DNA of 51,220 nt from an uncultured Actinobacillus sp. (GTDB lineage Bacteria; Pseudomonadota; Gammaproteobacteria; Enterobacterales; Pasteurellaceae). The translations under genes and the position numbers were made by a program. The stretch spans positions 1 to 51,220 of the forward strand of contig NZ_CAMEFX010000011.1 of NCBI RefSeq assembly GCF_945915845.1. The letters run 5' to 3'. The number at the start of each line of letters is the position of its first letter. The stretch's first letter is position 1. Below are positions 9,819 to 19,790 of this stretch, piece after piece. The notes under the pieces are model-generated. The model was not told the origin of the DNA. It did no database searches and worked only from the letters and a program-made list of their open reading frames with translations.

Positions 9819-10307
9819 ATGAATATGAAAATTCATAAAAAGAAATTTTGGTTAAGTGATATTGATGAAATACTCGCGTCATTTTTCTTAGCATTAATCG
9901 TACTTCTTTCTGGCTACGGTGTAATTATGAGATATTTCTTGAATACACCAAGCGCTTGGGTTGAAGAAATTTGTGTTGTTTTCTTTATTTGGTTCACTTT
10001 CTTAGCATCGAGTGCATTATGTAAAAATAATGAACTTATTCGTATTGATTATCTATTAACAAAAATACCAGCTAAAGTGGCTAATTTTATTGATGGTGTA
10101 ATCCAACCATTAATCATGATTTTTTGTTTGGGTTTTATGATCTATTTAGGTTTTAAATTATTACCTATGTCAAAAATGCGTTTTACGCCTGCATTGCAAT
10201 TTTCTTATATTTATATTTACGCCATTATCCCAATTAGTGCGTTATTTATGCTCTATTATGAGTTAAGAAAAATTGTGTATTACTTCAAAATAAATAAAGG
10301 GGATTAA
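9819..10307 (+). CDS. TRAP transporter small permease (DctQ family)
   Basis: A 162-residue inner-membrane protein with four predicted helices, typical of the DctQ small subunit that bridges the binding protein and the DctM channel. The family-like segment RYFLNTPSAWVEEI is present near residues 37-50. The ATG at 9819 was chosen because AAGGTGG (9807-9813) is well placed. An open frame begins earlier with a GTG at 9786 that lies inside the preceding stem-loop and is unlikely to be used. The dctM-like gene starts three bases after the stop. Confidence 0.9.
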   Translation: MNMKIHKKKFWLSDIDEILASFFLALIVLLSGYGVIMRYFLNTPSAWVEEICVVFFIWFTFLASSALCKNNELIRIDYLLTKIPAKVANFIDGVIQPLIMIFCLGFMIYLGFKLLPMSKMRFTPALQFSYIYIYAIIPISALFMLYYELRKIVYYFKINKGD

Positions 10308-10310
10308 ATT

Positions 10311-11603
10311 ATGGACGTGATTATTCCTATTTCAATATTATTAATTCTTTTTATTATTGGAACACCTGTTGCATTTTGTATTTTCTGTTCTACCTTAAGT
10401 TATTTCTTAATGAGCCATCAACCTATGGTTATTTTAATCCAACGATTAGCTGGTGGTTTAGAAAGTGTTACATTACTTGCGATACCATTTTTTATTATGG
10501 CTGGTGTTTTTATGAATCACACTGGAATTAGTGAACGACTACTAAAATTCTGTGAGGTTTTAACTGGGCATATGAATGGTGGTTTAGCTCAAGTTAATGT
10601 TGCATTAAGTACGTTAATGGGTGGGTTATCGGGTTCAAATATTGCAGATGCTGCAATGAACTCTAAATTGCTTGTACCACAAATGGTTGCTCGTGGATAC
10701 AGTGCATCATTTTCAGCAGCAGTGACTGCGGCAGGTTCTTTAATCACACCAATTATTCCACCTGGAATTGCAATGATCATTTATGGCTACGTAAATAATG
10801 TATCAATTGGTCGTTTATTTTTAGCTGGTGTTGTTCCAGGAACCATGCTTTGTATCTTGATGATGATCTTAGTCTCTATTATCTCTAAAAAACGGGGTTA
10901 TTTGCCGATTCGTGAAAAACGAGCCAGCTGTAAAGAGATTGCCTTATCAGCTAAAGATGCAGTATTAGCTCTTTTGCTTCCGGTTATCATCATCGGTGGT
11001 ATTCGTATGGGGGTATTTACACCAACTGAAGCCGGTGCAGTTGCGGTAATTTATGCGTTAATTTTAGGTATGTTTATTTACCGAAATATGGATATGAAAA
11101 AATTATGGCTAGCAACTCGGGAATCTGCATTGGGTGCTGCCAATGTGCTACTCATTATTTGTGTTGCGGTTGCATTTTCAAAATTTTTAACTTGGGAGCG
11201 TGTACCACAAGCATTGGCTGGATGGATGACAACGGTTGTAGATAGTCCATTAGCATTTTTAATGTTAGTAAACGTAGCATTATTAATTTTAGGAATGTTC
11301 TTAGAAGGCAATGCAATTATGATTGTGCTTGCTCCATTACTTGCTCCGATTGCTCATTCATACGGTATTGACCCTATTCATTTTGGTATTGTGTTTATCT
11401 TCAATGGTGCAATTGGCACGATTACCCCACCGTTAGGTACAGTGATGTTCACAACTTGTTCTATTACCGAAGTACCTATTGAGAAATTTATTAAAGATGT
11501 TATTCCATTCTGGGGGCTGTTAATTGTTGAATTATTATTGATTACCTATATTCCTTTAATTTCAACATGGTTACCGAATTTAGTTTATGGCGTAGCACAA
11601 TAA
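10311..11603 (+). CDS. TRAP transporter large permease (DctM family)
   Basis: A 430-residue, very hydrophobic protein with about 11-12 transmembrane helices, the sodium-coupled transport subunit of a TRAP system. Family signatures include [22 protein letters not shown] near residue 105, [11 protein letters not shown] near residue 145, FTPTEAGA and GTITPPLGT near residue 365. It follows the dctQ-like gene almost without gap and precedes uxaB by 14 bases, so transporter and catabolic enzymes form one operon. Confidence 0.94.
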   Translation: MDVIIPISILLILFIIGTPVAFCIFCSTLSYFLMSHQPMVILIQRLAGGLESVTLLAIPFFIMAGVFMNHTGISERLLKFCEVLTGHMNGGLAQVNVALSTLMGGLSGSNIADAAMNSKLLVPQMVARGYSASFSAAVTAAGSLITPIIPPGIAMIIYGYVNNVSIGRLFLAGVVPGTMLCILMMILVSIISKKRGYLPIREKRASCKEIALSAKDAVLALLLPVIIIGGIRMGVFTPTEAGAVAVIYALILGMFIYRNMDMKKLWLATRESALGAANVLLIICVAVAFSKFLTWERVPQALAGWMTTVVDSPLAFLMLVNVALLILGMFLEGNAIMIVLAPLLAPIAHSYGIDPIHFGIVFIFNGAIGTITPPLGTVMFTTCSITEVPIEKFIKDVIPFWGLLIVELLLITYIPLISTWLPNLVYGVAQ

Positions 11604-11617
11604 TTAGGAGAAATAAA

Positions 11618-13075
11618 ATGAAACAACTAAACCGCACCAACTTCCCAGGTCGTCAACATCCAACTAAAATTATTCAATTTGGCGAAGGAAACTTTTTACG
11701 GGCATTTATTGATTGGCAAATTGATATATTAAATGAAAAGACTGATTTAGATGCAGGTGTTACTATAGTTCGCCCAATTAATACTGATTTTCCACCATTA
11801 TTAAATATTCAAGATGGACTCTATACCACTATTATTCGTGGATTAGATGAGCGTGGAGAAAAAGTAAAAGAAAGTCGAATTATTCGTTCTGTCAATAATG
11901 AGATTAATATTTATCAAAATTATGATGAATATTTACAGTTAGCCCATAATTTAGATATCAAAATTATTTTCTCAAATACGACAGAAGCTGGAATTAGTTA
12001 TAACGAAAATGATCAATTTGATGATAAACCAGCGGCGAGTTATCCAGCAAAATTAACGCGTTTATTATTTGAACGCTTTACCGTAGTGAATGGAAATAAG
12101 GCACATGGTTTTGTGATTATTCCTTGTGAATTAATTGATTACAATGGTGAACAGTTAAAAACACTCGTTTTGAAATATGCAAAACAGTGGCAGCTTTCAA
12201 ATGAATTTATTGAATGGTTAGAAATAGCTAATACATTTTGTTCCACATTAGTTGATCGTATTGTAACAGGCTATCCACGCAATGAGGCAGCAGAGTTAGA
12301 AAACGAGTTAGGTTACACAGATAGTTTCTTAGATACAGCAGAACATTTCTATTTATTCGTTATTCAAGGTCCACAATCGTTAAAACAACTATTACGTTTA
12401 GATCAAGTTAATTTGAACGTATTAATTGTAGATGACATTAAGCCTTATAAAGAGCGTAAAGTTGCCATTTTGAATGGCGCGCATACCGCTTTAGTTCCAG
12501 TTGCTTATCTTTCAGGTGTCAATACTGTAGGTGAAGCAATGAATGATGCAGAATTATGTCAATTTGTTCAAAATACAATGGATAAAGAGATTATCCCTGT
12601 GTTGTCATTACCAAAAGAAGAATTGCAACAATTCGCTAATGCCGTCATTAAGCGTTTCCAAAATCCATTCATCCAACATCAATTACTCTCTATTTCGTTA
12701 AATAGTATGACGAAATATCGCACACGTAATTTGCCACAGCTATTGGCTTATATAGAAAAATATCAGAAATTACCACCGCACTTGACCTTTGCATTAGCGG
12801 CATTAATTGCTTTTTATCGTGGCGAACGAGATGGGCAGGACATTCCATTGCAAGATGATGAACATTGGTTAATGAATTTTAAAACATGGTGGCAACAAGT
12901 TTCGGCCGGTGAGTTATCATTAGTTCAACTTGTACAAAATGTTCTAAAACAAGAAACGCATTGGGAACAAGATTTGAGTCAGATTCCACAATTAGTTGAT
13001 GTCGTTAGTGCGCAATTAGAAACGATTTTGGAAAAAGGTATGCGTCAGGCATTACGTCAATATTGTATGGATTAA
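11618..13075 (+). CDS. uxaB: tagaturonate reductase / altronate oxidoreductase UxaB
   Basis: A 485-residue NAD-dependent mannitol-dehydrogenase-family enzyme interconverting D-tagaturonate and D-altronate. The N-terminal Rossmann region carries [13 protein letters not shown], and the C-terminal half carries [19 protein letters not shown], which holds the catalytic lysine/asparagine/histidine region. Extended agreement with E. coli UxaB (for example [21 protein letters not shown]) separates it from UxuB. The start chosen is the ATG eight bases after AGGAG (11606-11610), not the longer frame overlapping the dctM-like gene. The stop lies 11 bases before the uxaA start. Confidence 0.95.
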   Translation: MKQLNRTNFPGRQHPTKIIQFGEGNFLRAFIDWQIDILNEKTDLDAGVTIVRPINTDFPPLLNIQDGLYTTIIRGLDERGEKVKESRIIRSVNNEINIYQNYDEYLQLAHNLDIKIIFSNTTEAGISYNENDQFDDKPAASYPAKLTRLLFERFTVVNGNKAHGFVIIPCELIDYNGEQLKTLVLKYAKQWQLSNEFIEWLEIANTFCSTLVDRIVTGYPRNEAAELENELGYTDSFLDTAEHFYLFVIQGPQSLKQLLRLDQVNLNVLIVDDIKPYKERKVAILNGAHTALVPVAYLSGVNTVGEAMNDAELCQFVQNTMDKEIIPVLSLPKEELQQFANAVIKRFQNPFIQHQLLSISLNSMTKYRTRNLPQLLAYIEKYQKLPPHLTFALAALIAFYRGERDGQDIPLQDDEHWLMNFKTWWQQVSAGELSLVQLVQNVLKQETHWEQDLSQIPQLVDVVSAQLETILEKGMRQALRQYCMD

Positions 13076-13086
13076 GTGGAGATTTG

Positions 13087-14577
13087 ATGATGAAGCAGTT
13101 TATCAAAATTCACAATCAAGATAATGTAGCAGTTGCCTTGCAGGATTTATCTGCAGGTCTATTACTTGATGTTGAAGGACAAAATGTCACTTTAAAAAAT
13201 AATATCGGACGTGGACATAAATTTGCAGTCGTTGATATTAAGCAAAATCAAAATGCCATTAAGTACGGCTATCCTATTGGTCATACCTTATGTGATATTC
13301 GTGCCGGTGAACATATTCACATTCATAATATAAAAACAAATCTAAGTGACATTAATGATTATGAATATTTACCAAAAATGACCGCACTTTCTGAACAACT
13401 ACCTGATAGAAATGTACAAATTTATCGTCGTAAAAATGGGGATATCGGTGTTCGTAATGAACTCTGGATTATTCCTACAGTGGGTTGTGTAGTGGGGATC
13501 GCGAATCAAATCAGAAAACAGTTTATGCAACAAAATGATTTAAGTGATATTGATGGCGTCTTTACTTTTAATCATAGCTATGGTTGTTCTCAATTGGGTG
13601 ATGATCATGAGAATACTAAAGTGATGTTACAAAACATGGTAAAACACCCGAATGCAGGCGCAGTATTGGTGATTGGTTTAGGTTGTGAAAATAACCAAGT
13701 CAATGTATTCAAAGAAAGCCTTGGAGAATATGATGATAGCCGTGTGAAGTTTATGATTTCGCAACATTATGACGATGAAGTCACCACGGGTGTTGAATTA
13801 TTACAGCAATTGTATGAAATAATGCGCCAAGATCGTCGTCAAACAGGTAAGTTAAGCGAAGTGAAATTTGGCTTAGAATGTGGTGGTTCAGATGGTTTTT
13901 CTGGCATTACAGCAAATCCAATGTTAGGCAAATTTTCGGATTATCTAATTAGTCATGGAGGTACAACCGTATTGACCGAAGTGCCTGAAATGTTTGGTGC
14001 CGAACGAATTTTAATGAGCCATTGTAAGAATAAAGATGTTTTTCAGAAAACGGTGAAAATGGTCAATGATTTCAAACAATATTTTATTGAACATCATCAA
14101 CCGATTTATGAAAATCCATCCCCTGGAAATAAATCTGGCGGTATTACTACACTGGAAGATAAATCCCTTGGTTGTACCCAAAAAGCGGGGCATAGCCAGG
14201 TTGTAGATGTATTGAAGTATGGTGAACGTTTAAAAATCAAAGGATTGAATTTACTGAGTGCTCCTGGTAATGATGCCGTTGCAACCAGTGCATTAGCTGG
14301 TGCAGGATGCCATATCGTATTGTTTACGACAGGCCGAGGTACGCCTTATGGTGGCTTCGTACCAACCATGAAAATTGCCACAAATAGTGAACTTGCCCAA
14401 AAGAAAAAGCATTGGATTGATTTTGATGCAGGTCGATTAGTTTATAGTATGACGATGGACGAGTTGCTGCGTGATTTCATTGAATTAGTAGTGGATACAG
14501 TGAATGGTAAACCTACCAAAAATGAAATCAATGAATTTCGTGAATTAGCTATTTTTAAAAGTGGTGTAACGCTTTAG
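13087..14577 (+). CDS. uxaA: altronate dehydratase UxaA
   Basis: A 496-residue enzyme that dehydrates D-altronate to 2-keto-3-deoxygluconate. An N-terminal SAF-like domain (about residues 1-75) is followed by the GD_AH catalytic region with GCSQLGDDH, GLECGGSDG, NPSPGNK and DKSLGCTQKAG, in close agreement with E. coli UxaA (495 residues). Two adjacent ATG codons (13087 and 13090) follow GTGGAG at 13076-13081, and either could be used. The enzyme receives altronate from UxaB and passes KDG to the kinase encoded next. Confidence 0.96.
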   Translation: MMKQFIKIHNQDNVAVALQDLSAGLLLDVEGQNVTLKNNIGRGHKFAVVDIKQNQNAIKYGYPIGHTLCDIRAGEHIHIHNIKTNLSDINDYEYLPKMTALSEQLPDRNVQIYRRKNGDIGVRNELWIIPTVGCVVGIANQIRKQFMQQNDLSDIDGVFTFNHSYGCSQLGDDHENTKVMLQNMVKHPNAGAVLVIGLGCENNQVNVFKESLGEYDDSRVKFMISQHYDDEVTTGVELLQQLYEIMRQDRRQTGKLSEVKFGLECGGSDGFSGITANPMLGKFSDYLISHGGTTVLTEVPEMFGAERILMSHCKNKDVFQKTVKMVNDFKQYFIEHHQPIYENPSPGNKSGGITTLEDKSLGCTQKAGHSQVVDVLKYGERLKIKGLNLLSAPGNDAVATSALAGAGCHIVLFTTGRGTPYGGFVPTMKIATNSELAQKKKHWIDFDAGRLVYSMTMDELLRDFIELVVDTVNGKPTKNEINEFRELAIFKSGVTL

Positions 14578-14583
14578 GGGAAT

Positions 14584-15531
14584 ATGATGAAAAAACTCGC
14601 CCTAATCGGTGAATGTATGATCGAGCTGAATGGTGAGCCGTTTGGGAATATGCGTCAAACCTATGGTGGCGATACGCTTAATACGGCAACTTATGTGGCT
14701 CGGGTGAGTTCGCCTGATGATATTGAAGTCAGTTATGTCTCTGCACTAGGCGTGGATAAGCTAAGTGAAGGGATGATTGCCCATTGGCAGGCGGATGGGA
14801 TTAATACTCGTTGGGTGTTGCGAGATGCGGAACGTTCAGCAGGGTTGTATCTCATTCAGCTCGACAAACAAGGTGAGCGGACATTTCTTTATTGGCGTAA
14901 CCAATCAGCAGCGCGTTATTTATTGCAACATCCGGATTACCCTAAGGTGTTATCGGCATTGAAAAATGTCGATATGATTTATTTAAGTGGTATCAGTCTT
15001 GCTATCTTGCCTGAAACTGACCGCACTTTGTTACTCGAACAGTTACGTGAATGGAAAAAATCAGGGGTGGAAATTGCCTTTGATAGTAATTTCCGTCCGA
15101 AACTTTGGGAAAGCCTTGAGCAAGCTCAGCAATGTTATCAAGCCTTGTTGCCGTTGGTGGATGTCGCTTTAGTCACCTTTGATGATGAAAGTCTGCTTTG
15201 GGGCGATGTGGATGAACAAGCAACAATTACGCGTTTATCCGCATTCCATATTCCGAAGATTATTGTGAAACAAGGCAGTCTCGGTGCTACGATTTGTGAA
15301 AAGGGAGTGCAACATTTTGTTCCAACGATACCTGTAGAACAGGTGGTGGATACCACCTCCGCAGGGGATTCCTTTAATGCCGGTTTTTTAGCGGGTTACT
15401 TGCAAAACAAACCGCTGAAGATTTGCTGTCAACAAGGTAATCAACTGGCAGGTATTGTGATTCAACACAAAGGCGCAATTATCGAAAAATCCGCCACCGC
15501 GCATTTACGTGCGTTATTTAATGAAAGATGA
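14584..15531 (+). CDS. kdgK: 2-keto-3-deoxygluconate kinase KdgK
   Basis: A 315-residue PfkB-family sugar kinase that phosphorylates KDG to KDPG. The family signature VVDTTSAGDSFNAGFLAG near the C terminus contains the GD catalytic base, and the N terminus has GECMIELNG with YGGDTLNTA. It starts seven bases after uxaA (two tandem ATG codons). The nucleotide texture changes here: the kdgK-eda pair looks less AT-rich than the genes from the regulator to uxaA. Confidence 0.95.
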   Translation: MMKKLALIGECMIELNGEPFGNMRQTYGGDTLNTATYVARVSSPDDIEVSYVSALGVDKLSEGMIAHWQADGINTRWVLRDAERSAGLYLIQLDKQGERTFLYWRNQSAARYLLQHPDYPKVLSALKNVDMIYLSGISLAILPETDRTLLLEQLREWKKSGVEIAFDSNFRPKLWESLEQAQQCYQALLPLVDVALVTFDDESLLWGDVDEQATITRLSAFHIPKIIVKQGSLGATICEKGVQHFVPTIPVEQVVDTTSAGDSFNAGFLAGYLQNKPLKICCQQGNQLAGIVIQHKGAIIEKSATAHLRALFNER

Positions 15532-15548
15532 AAACGAAAGGATAAATT

Positions 15549-16187
15549 ATGGCTTATAGCACAGAACAAATTATCGAAAAACTTCGTCAACTGAAAGTCG
15601 TCCCTGTTATTGCGGTAGACGAGGCGCAAGATATTTTACCCCTTGTGAAAACCTTGTCCGACAATGGCTTGCCTGTGGCGGAAATTACCTTTCGCTCTGC
15701 GGCAGGGGAAGAAGCTATCCGTTTAACACGCCAACATTTTCCCGATGTGTTGATTGCTGCCGGTACGGTATTAACCCCGGCGCAAGTGGTAGCGGCAAAA
15801 AATGCCGGTGCGGATTGTATTGTCACCCCTGGATTTAATCCGAATATTGTGAAACTGTGCCAAGAACTTGAATTGCCTATTACCCCTGGGGTAAACAACC
15901 CGATGGCGATTGAAGCGGCGTTGGAGTTAGGGATTCAAGCTGTGAAGTTTTTCCCGGCGGAAGCCAGTGGCGGCGTAAAAATGATTAAAGCCTTACTAGG
16001 CCCTTACAGCCACTTGCAAATTATGCCGACAGGCGGCATTTCCCCTGCCAATATCAAAGACTATTTAGCCATCCCTAATGTAGTGGCCTGTGGTGGTTCT
16101 TGGTTTGTGGATAAAGCGTTGATTAAGGCGAAGAATTGGGATGAAATTGGACGCTTGGTGAGAGACGTTGTGGCGCTAGTGAGATAA
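15549..16187 (+). CDS. eda: KHG/KDPG aldolase Eda
   Basis: A 212-residue class I aldolase that splits KDPG into pyruvate and glyceraldehyde-3-phosphate, ending the sugar-acid pathway. The Schiff-base lysine is K133 in AVKFFPAE. E45 in AEITFRS and the TPGVNNP loop match the family. AAAGGA precedes the ATG. It is the last gene of the plus-strand operon and is followed by a strong terminator. Confidence 0.97.
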   Translation: MAYSTEQIIEKLRQLKVVPVIAVDEAQDILPLVKTLSDNGLPVAEITFRSAAGEEAIRLTRQHFPDVLIAAGTVLTPAQVVAAKNAGADCIVTPGFNPNIVKLCQELELPITPGVNNPMAIEAALELGIQAVKFFPAEASGGVKMIKALLGPYSHLQIMPTGGISPANIKDYLAIPNVVACGGSWFVDKALIKAKNWDEIGRLVRDVVALVR

Positions 16188-16224
16188 GTAAAAGGGCTTA
16201 TAGCTAAGTAAAAAAGAAATTAAA

Positions 16225-16270
16225 AGTCAGTTTAATTTAGGATGCTATCTTAAATTAAACTGGCTTTTTT
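16225..16270 (+). terminator. intrinsic terminator after eda
   Basis: A 15-base stem, 16225-16239 pairing with 16251-16265 (one mismatch), is followed by a run of T. It lies between the convergent eda and tsaD genes. Confidence 0.85.
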
Positions 16271-16281
16271 GTTGTTGAGCG

Positions 16282-17316
16282 TTAAATTGCCGGTAAGTCT
16301 GTCATTGCCCAGCGCGGTTTAACATCAATGGCTAAGTCGTTGTGTTCACCATTTTGTAAGCGAAGTGCGCCGATATAGGCGATCATTGCACCATTATCTG
16401 TGCAAAATTGGGGCGCAGGGTAGAAGACGCGCCCACCAAGTTCTGACATTAGTTCCGCTAAGCCTTGGCGTAATTGTTTATTGGCACTGACGCCGCCTGC
16501 AATCACTAAACTTTTATAACCTGTTTCTTTGAGTGCGCGTTTGCATTTTATGGCAAGGGTTTCTACGACGGCCGTTTGGAATGCGTGCGCAATGTCTGCT
16601 TTAGTTTGTTCAGTTAGTTCGCCTTCTGCTTTGATGGCTTGATTAATGGTATTGGCCGCGGCGGTTTTTAAACCTGAAAAGCTGAAATCTAGTCCGGGGC
16701 GATCTGTCATGGGTTTAGGAAAGATAAAACGCCCTGCTGTGCCTTTTTCTGCTAAGCGCGAAAGTGCCGCACCACCGGGGTAATCTAACCCGAGCAATTT
16801 TGCTGTTTTATCAAAAGCTTCACCTGCTGCGTCATCAATACTTTCGCCCATCACTTCATATTTTCCTACGCCATCGACTTTTACTAATTGAGTATGCCCG
16901 CCTGAAACCAGTAAGGCAATAAAAGGAAAGTGCGGTCGATTTTCAGGTTGTTCTAACATCGGTGCAAGTAGATGCCCTTCCATGTGATGAACGCCAACTG
17001 CAGGGATATTCCAAGCATAAGCGAGCGAACGCGCAATAGTAGAACCCACTAATAATGCGCCCACAAGCCCAGGGCCTGCAGTGTAAGCAATACCATCAAT
17101 TTCGTCCGCAGCCAGATTCGCTTCTTTAAGTGCCGCTTGAATTAATGGCGTTGTTTTACGAATATGATCGCGCGACGCCAACTCGGGGACGACACCACCG
17201 TAATCGGCATGCAATGCAATTTGGGTATAAAGTTGGTTTGCGATTAAGCCTTGTTCGGTGTCATAAATCGCGACACCTGTTTCATCGCAAGAAGTTTCAA
17301 TGCCTAAGACTTTCAT
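16282..17316 (-). CDS. tsaD: tRNA threonylcarbamoyladenosine transferase TsaD
   Basis: TsaD, with TsaB and TsaE, transfers the threonylcarbamoyl group to A37 of ANN-decoding tRNAs. The protein is 344 residues with the ASKHA fold. GIETSCDET is at the N terminus, the metal-binding HxxxH is H111 and H115 in HHMEGHL, and a C-terminal [10 protein letters not shown] carries the metal aspartate. It is divergent from rpsU, as in many gamma-proteobacteria. Confidence 0.97.
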   Translation of the reverse strand: MKVLGIETSCDETGVAIYDTEQGLIANQLYTQIALHADYGGVVPELASRDHIRKTTPLIQAALKEANLAADEIDGIAYTAGPGLVGALLVGSTIARSLAYAWNIPAVGVHHMEGHLLAPMLEQPENRPHFPFIALLVSGGHTQLVKVDGVGKYEVMGESIDDAAGEAFDKTAKLLGLDYPGGAALSRLAEKGTAGRFIFPKPMTDRPGLDFSFSGLKTAAANTINQAIKAEGELTEQTKADIAHAFQTAVVETLAIKCKRALKETGYKSLVIAGGVSANKQLRQGLAELMSELGGRVFYPAPQFCTDNGAMIAYIGALRLQNGEHNDLAIDVKPRWAMTDLPAI

Positions 17317-17484
17317 TTTATTCTCGATGTATTCAAAATTAATGGAAATTTTACCGCACTTTTGTGTGATTGTCGCTCTATCAGGTAAAGTTTGAGAAAA
17401 TAAAAAAATCCCATTTAACTTGCGATGGAACGTGACCGGATTGTGAATTTTTGAGGAAAGATCCTTTAAGATCTAAATTTAAAC

Positions 17485-17514
17485 TTTACTTTTACTACTA
17501 AACTAGAGTAGAAT
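17485..17514 (+). promoter_or_regulatory. candidate promoter of the rpsU-dnaG-rpoD operon
   Basis: TTTACT (17485-17490) and TAGAAT (17509-17514) have an 18-base spacing, about 85 bases before rpsU. Position and spacing fit a sigma-70 promoter; the hexamers are only moderate matches. Confidence 0.45.
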
Positions 17515-17598
17515 TGCGACCCTTATTGAGTAAGTTGCTCAGTAATTTTGCAAAATTAACTTAAACTTATTATCAAATTTTATTAGAGGTGATGGCAT

Positions 17599-17814
17599 AT
17601 GCCAGTAATTAAAGTACGTGAAAACGAATCATTTGACGTTGCATTACGTCGTTTCAAACGCTCTTGCGAAAAAGCAGGTATTTTAGCAGAAGTTCGCGCT
17701 CGTGAATTCTATGAAAAACCAACGACTATTCGTAAACGTGAAAACGCAACTCGTGCAAAACGTCACGCTAAACGCGTAGCTCGCGAGAATGCACGTAATA
17801 CACGTTTATACTAA
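17599..17814 (+). CDS. rpsU: 30S ribosomal protein S21
   Basis: A 71-residue, highly basic protein ([13 protein letters not shown]... ending RNTRLY) of the standard S21 length, a small-subunit protein needed for efficient translation initiation. GAGGTG precedes the ATG. It is the first gene of the macromolecular synthesis operon with dnaG and rpoD. A hairpin between it and dnaG lets S21 be made in excess over primase. Confidence 0.98.
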   Translation: MPVIKVRENESFDVALRRFKRSCEKAGILAEVRAREFYEKPTTIRKRENATRAKRHAKRVARENARNTRLY

Positions 17815-17849
17815 TTCGTCACGTTAACGAATTAAAACTCGAGTTAAAC

Positions 17850-17886
17850 AAACCGTGGTGCCAGTGGGATCGCGGTTTTGTTTTCT
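17850..17886 (+). terminator. partial intrinsic terminator between rpsU and dnaG
   Basis: AAACCGTG (17850-17857) pairs with CGCGGTTT (17871-17878), one mismatch, followed by TTGTTTTCTTT. This position matches the leaky terminator known between rpsU and dnaG in E. coli. Confidence 0.7.
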
Positions 17887-17924
17887 TTAGGTAGTTTTAT
17901 TTTTTAGGTGCAAGAGGATTCACT

Positions 17925-19709
17925 ATGGCAGGTCTTATTCCACGCGATTTTATTAATGATATTATTGCGAAGGCGGATATTGTTGATGTGGTGGGTTCTC
18001 GCGTTAAACTAAAAAAAGCAGGTTCGAACAATTATCAAGCTTGCTGTCCTTTCCATCATGAAAAGACCCCATCTTTTACCGTTAGCAAAAATAAGCAGTT
18101 CTATCATTGTTTTGGGTGTGGTGCCCATGGTAATGCCATTGGTTTTTTAATGGATTACGATAAATTAGAATTCGTAGAAGCGGTAGAAGAATTGGCAAGT
18201 ATGCTTGGATTGGATGTTCCTCGCGAGCAAAGTGCGGATAAAAAATCTGTTAAATCACAAGTTAGCTACAAAGCGAAAAAAGATCTTTATGAACTGATGC
18301 AAGAGATTGCACAGACTTATCAAGCGGAATTGCCTAAACATGATAGTGCATTGGCTTATTTACAGCAACGGGGTCTGTCGGCCGAGGTTATTCAACGTTT
18401 TGGTATCGGTTTTGTGCCTGATGTGTTTGATTTTGTATTGAATAAGTTTGGGCAAACGAAAGATGACCAAGCGCGCTTATTTGATTTGGGCATGTTAAAG
18501 CGTAGCGAACGTGGTAAGGTTTATGATACTTTCCGTCATCGTGTGATGTTTCCTATTCGTGACCGCCGTGGGCGTACCATTGCTTTTGGTGGACGTGTGT
18601 TGGGGGATGAACGCCCGAAATATTTGAATTCATCGGAAACCCTTACCTATCATAAAGGCAATGAGCTTTATGGTTTATTTGAAGCTTTGCAAGTGAATGA
18701 TAGTCCTGACATGTTGTTGGTGGTGGAAGGGTACATGGATGTGGTGGCATTGGCGCAATTTGGGGTTAATTATGCTGTTGCTTCATTGGGAACTGCCACC
18801 ACACCTGAACAAATTCAATTAGCGTTTCGCTCAACCGAGCAGATTGTTTGTTGTTATGATGGTGACCGTGCGGGACGTGATGCGGCGTGGCGCGCGTTGG
18901 AAAATGCGTTACCTTATTTGGAAGATGGTCGTCAGTTGAAATTTATTTTCTTGCCTGATGGGGAGGATCCTGATACCTATATTCGTCAATACGGTAAAGA
19001 GGGATTTGAACAATATATTCAACAGGCGCAGAGTTTGGAAGCATTTTTGTTTGAACATTTGTTGAAACAACAGATTGATTTGGCAACGAAAGAGGGAAAA
19101 AGTAAGTTAGCGGCGTTGGCTGTGCCTTTAATTAATCGTGTGTCTGGTGAAACCTTGCGCTTATATTTGCAAAATGCTTTGGGACAGAAGTTGGGGATTA
19201 TTAATCCTAGTCAACTGGAGAAACTTTTTACACGGCACCCTAAAGGTGAGCATTCTGCAGTAGTTTATGCTAAAAGTGCGGTGAAAAAGCCCACTGAAAT
19301 TAAGCGAACACCGATGCGAGTGATGGTGGCATTGTTGTTACAAAATCCACAATTAGCACAATTACCTTATGATTTAGGTCTTTTTAAAGCCTTAAAAGGC
19401 GATGTGGCAGGTTTAGATTTACTCGAAAGTTTAACGGTGCTTTGCCGTGAGAATGTGGGTATTTCCATGGGGCAGATTTTAGAGCATTATCGTGATACAA
19501 ATTTTGCAAAGCCTCTTGAAATGCTGGCCATTTGGGATCATCTCATTGAAGATGAACAAGTTGAGACTACTTTTGTGGATACTTTGGCTTACTATGCAAA
19601 TCAATTAACAGAGCAACGAATTGAAGAATTAATTGCCAAGGATCGCAGTGGCGGTTTAGACGCCCAAGAAAAACAAGAACTTGTGCAGTTATTGACCTGT
19701 AGAAAATAA
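17925..19709 (+). CDS. dnaG: DNA primase DnaG
   Basis: DnaG makes RNA primers at the replication fork. It has 594 residues. The N-terminal zinc domain has ligands C41, H44, C62 and C65 (CPFHHEKTPSF, CFGCGAHG). The TOPRIM core shows VVEGYMDVVAL and CYDGDRAGRDAA, and the C-terminal region is the DnaB-binding domain. AGAGGA (17913-17918) precedes the ATG. It lies between rpsU and rpoD. Confidence 0.98.
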   Translation: MAGLIPRDFINDIIAKADIVDVVGSRVKLKKAGSNNYQACCPFHHEKTPSFTVSKNKQFYHCFGCGAHGNAIGFLMDYDKLEFVEAVEELASMLGLDVPREQSADKKSVKSQVSYKAKKDLYELMQEIAQTYQAELPKHDSALAYLQQRGLSAEVIQRFGIGFVPDVFDFVLNKFGQTKDDQARLFDLGMLKRSERGKVYDTFRHRVMFPIRDRRGRTIAFGGRVLGDERPKYLNSSETLTYHKGNELYGLFEALQVNDSPDMLLVVEGYMDVVALAQFGVNYAVASLGTATTPEQIQLAFRSTEQIVCCYDGDRAGRDAAWRALENALPYLEDGRQLKFIFLPDGEDPDTYIRQYGKEGFEQYIQQAQSLEAFLFEHLLKQQIDLATKEGKSKLAALAVPLINRVSGETLRLYLQNALGQKLGIINPSQLEKLFTRHPKGEHSAVVYAKSAVKKPTEIKRTPMRVMVALLLQNPQLAQLPYDLGLFKALKGDVAGLDLLESLTVLCRENVGISMGQILEHYRDTNFAKPLEMLAIWDHLIEDEQVETTFVDTLAYYANQLTEQRIEELIAKDRSGGLDAQEKQELVQLLTCRK

Positions 19710-19790
19710 ATTAGAGAAAGCATAGATTTAGTGGTAAAATTACTGCTATTTCTAACGTCAACATCATAAATTAATCAAAGGCGGATTCTT

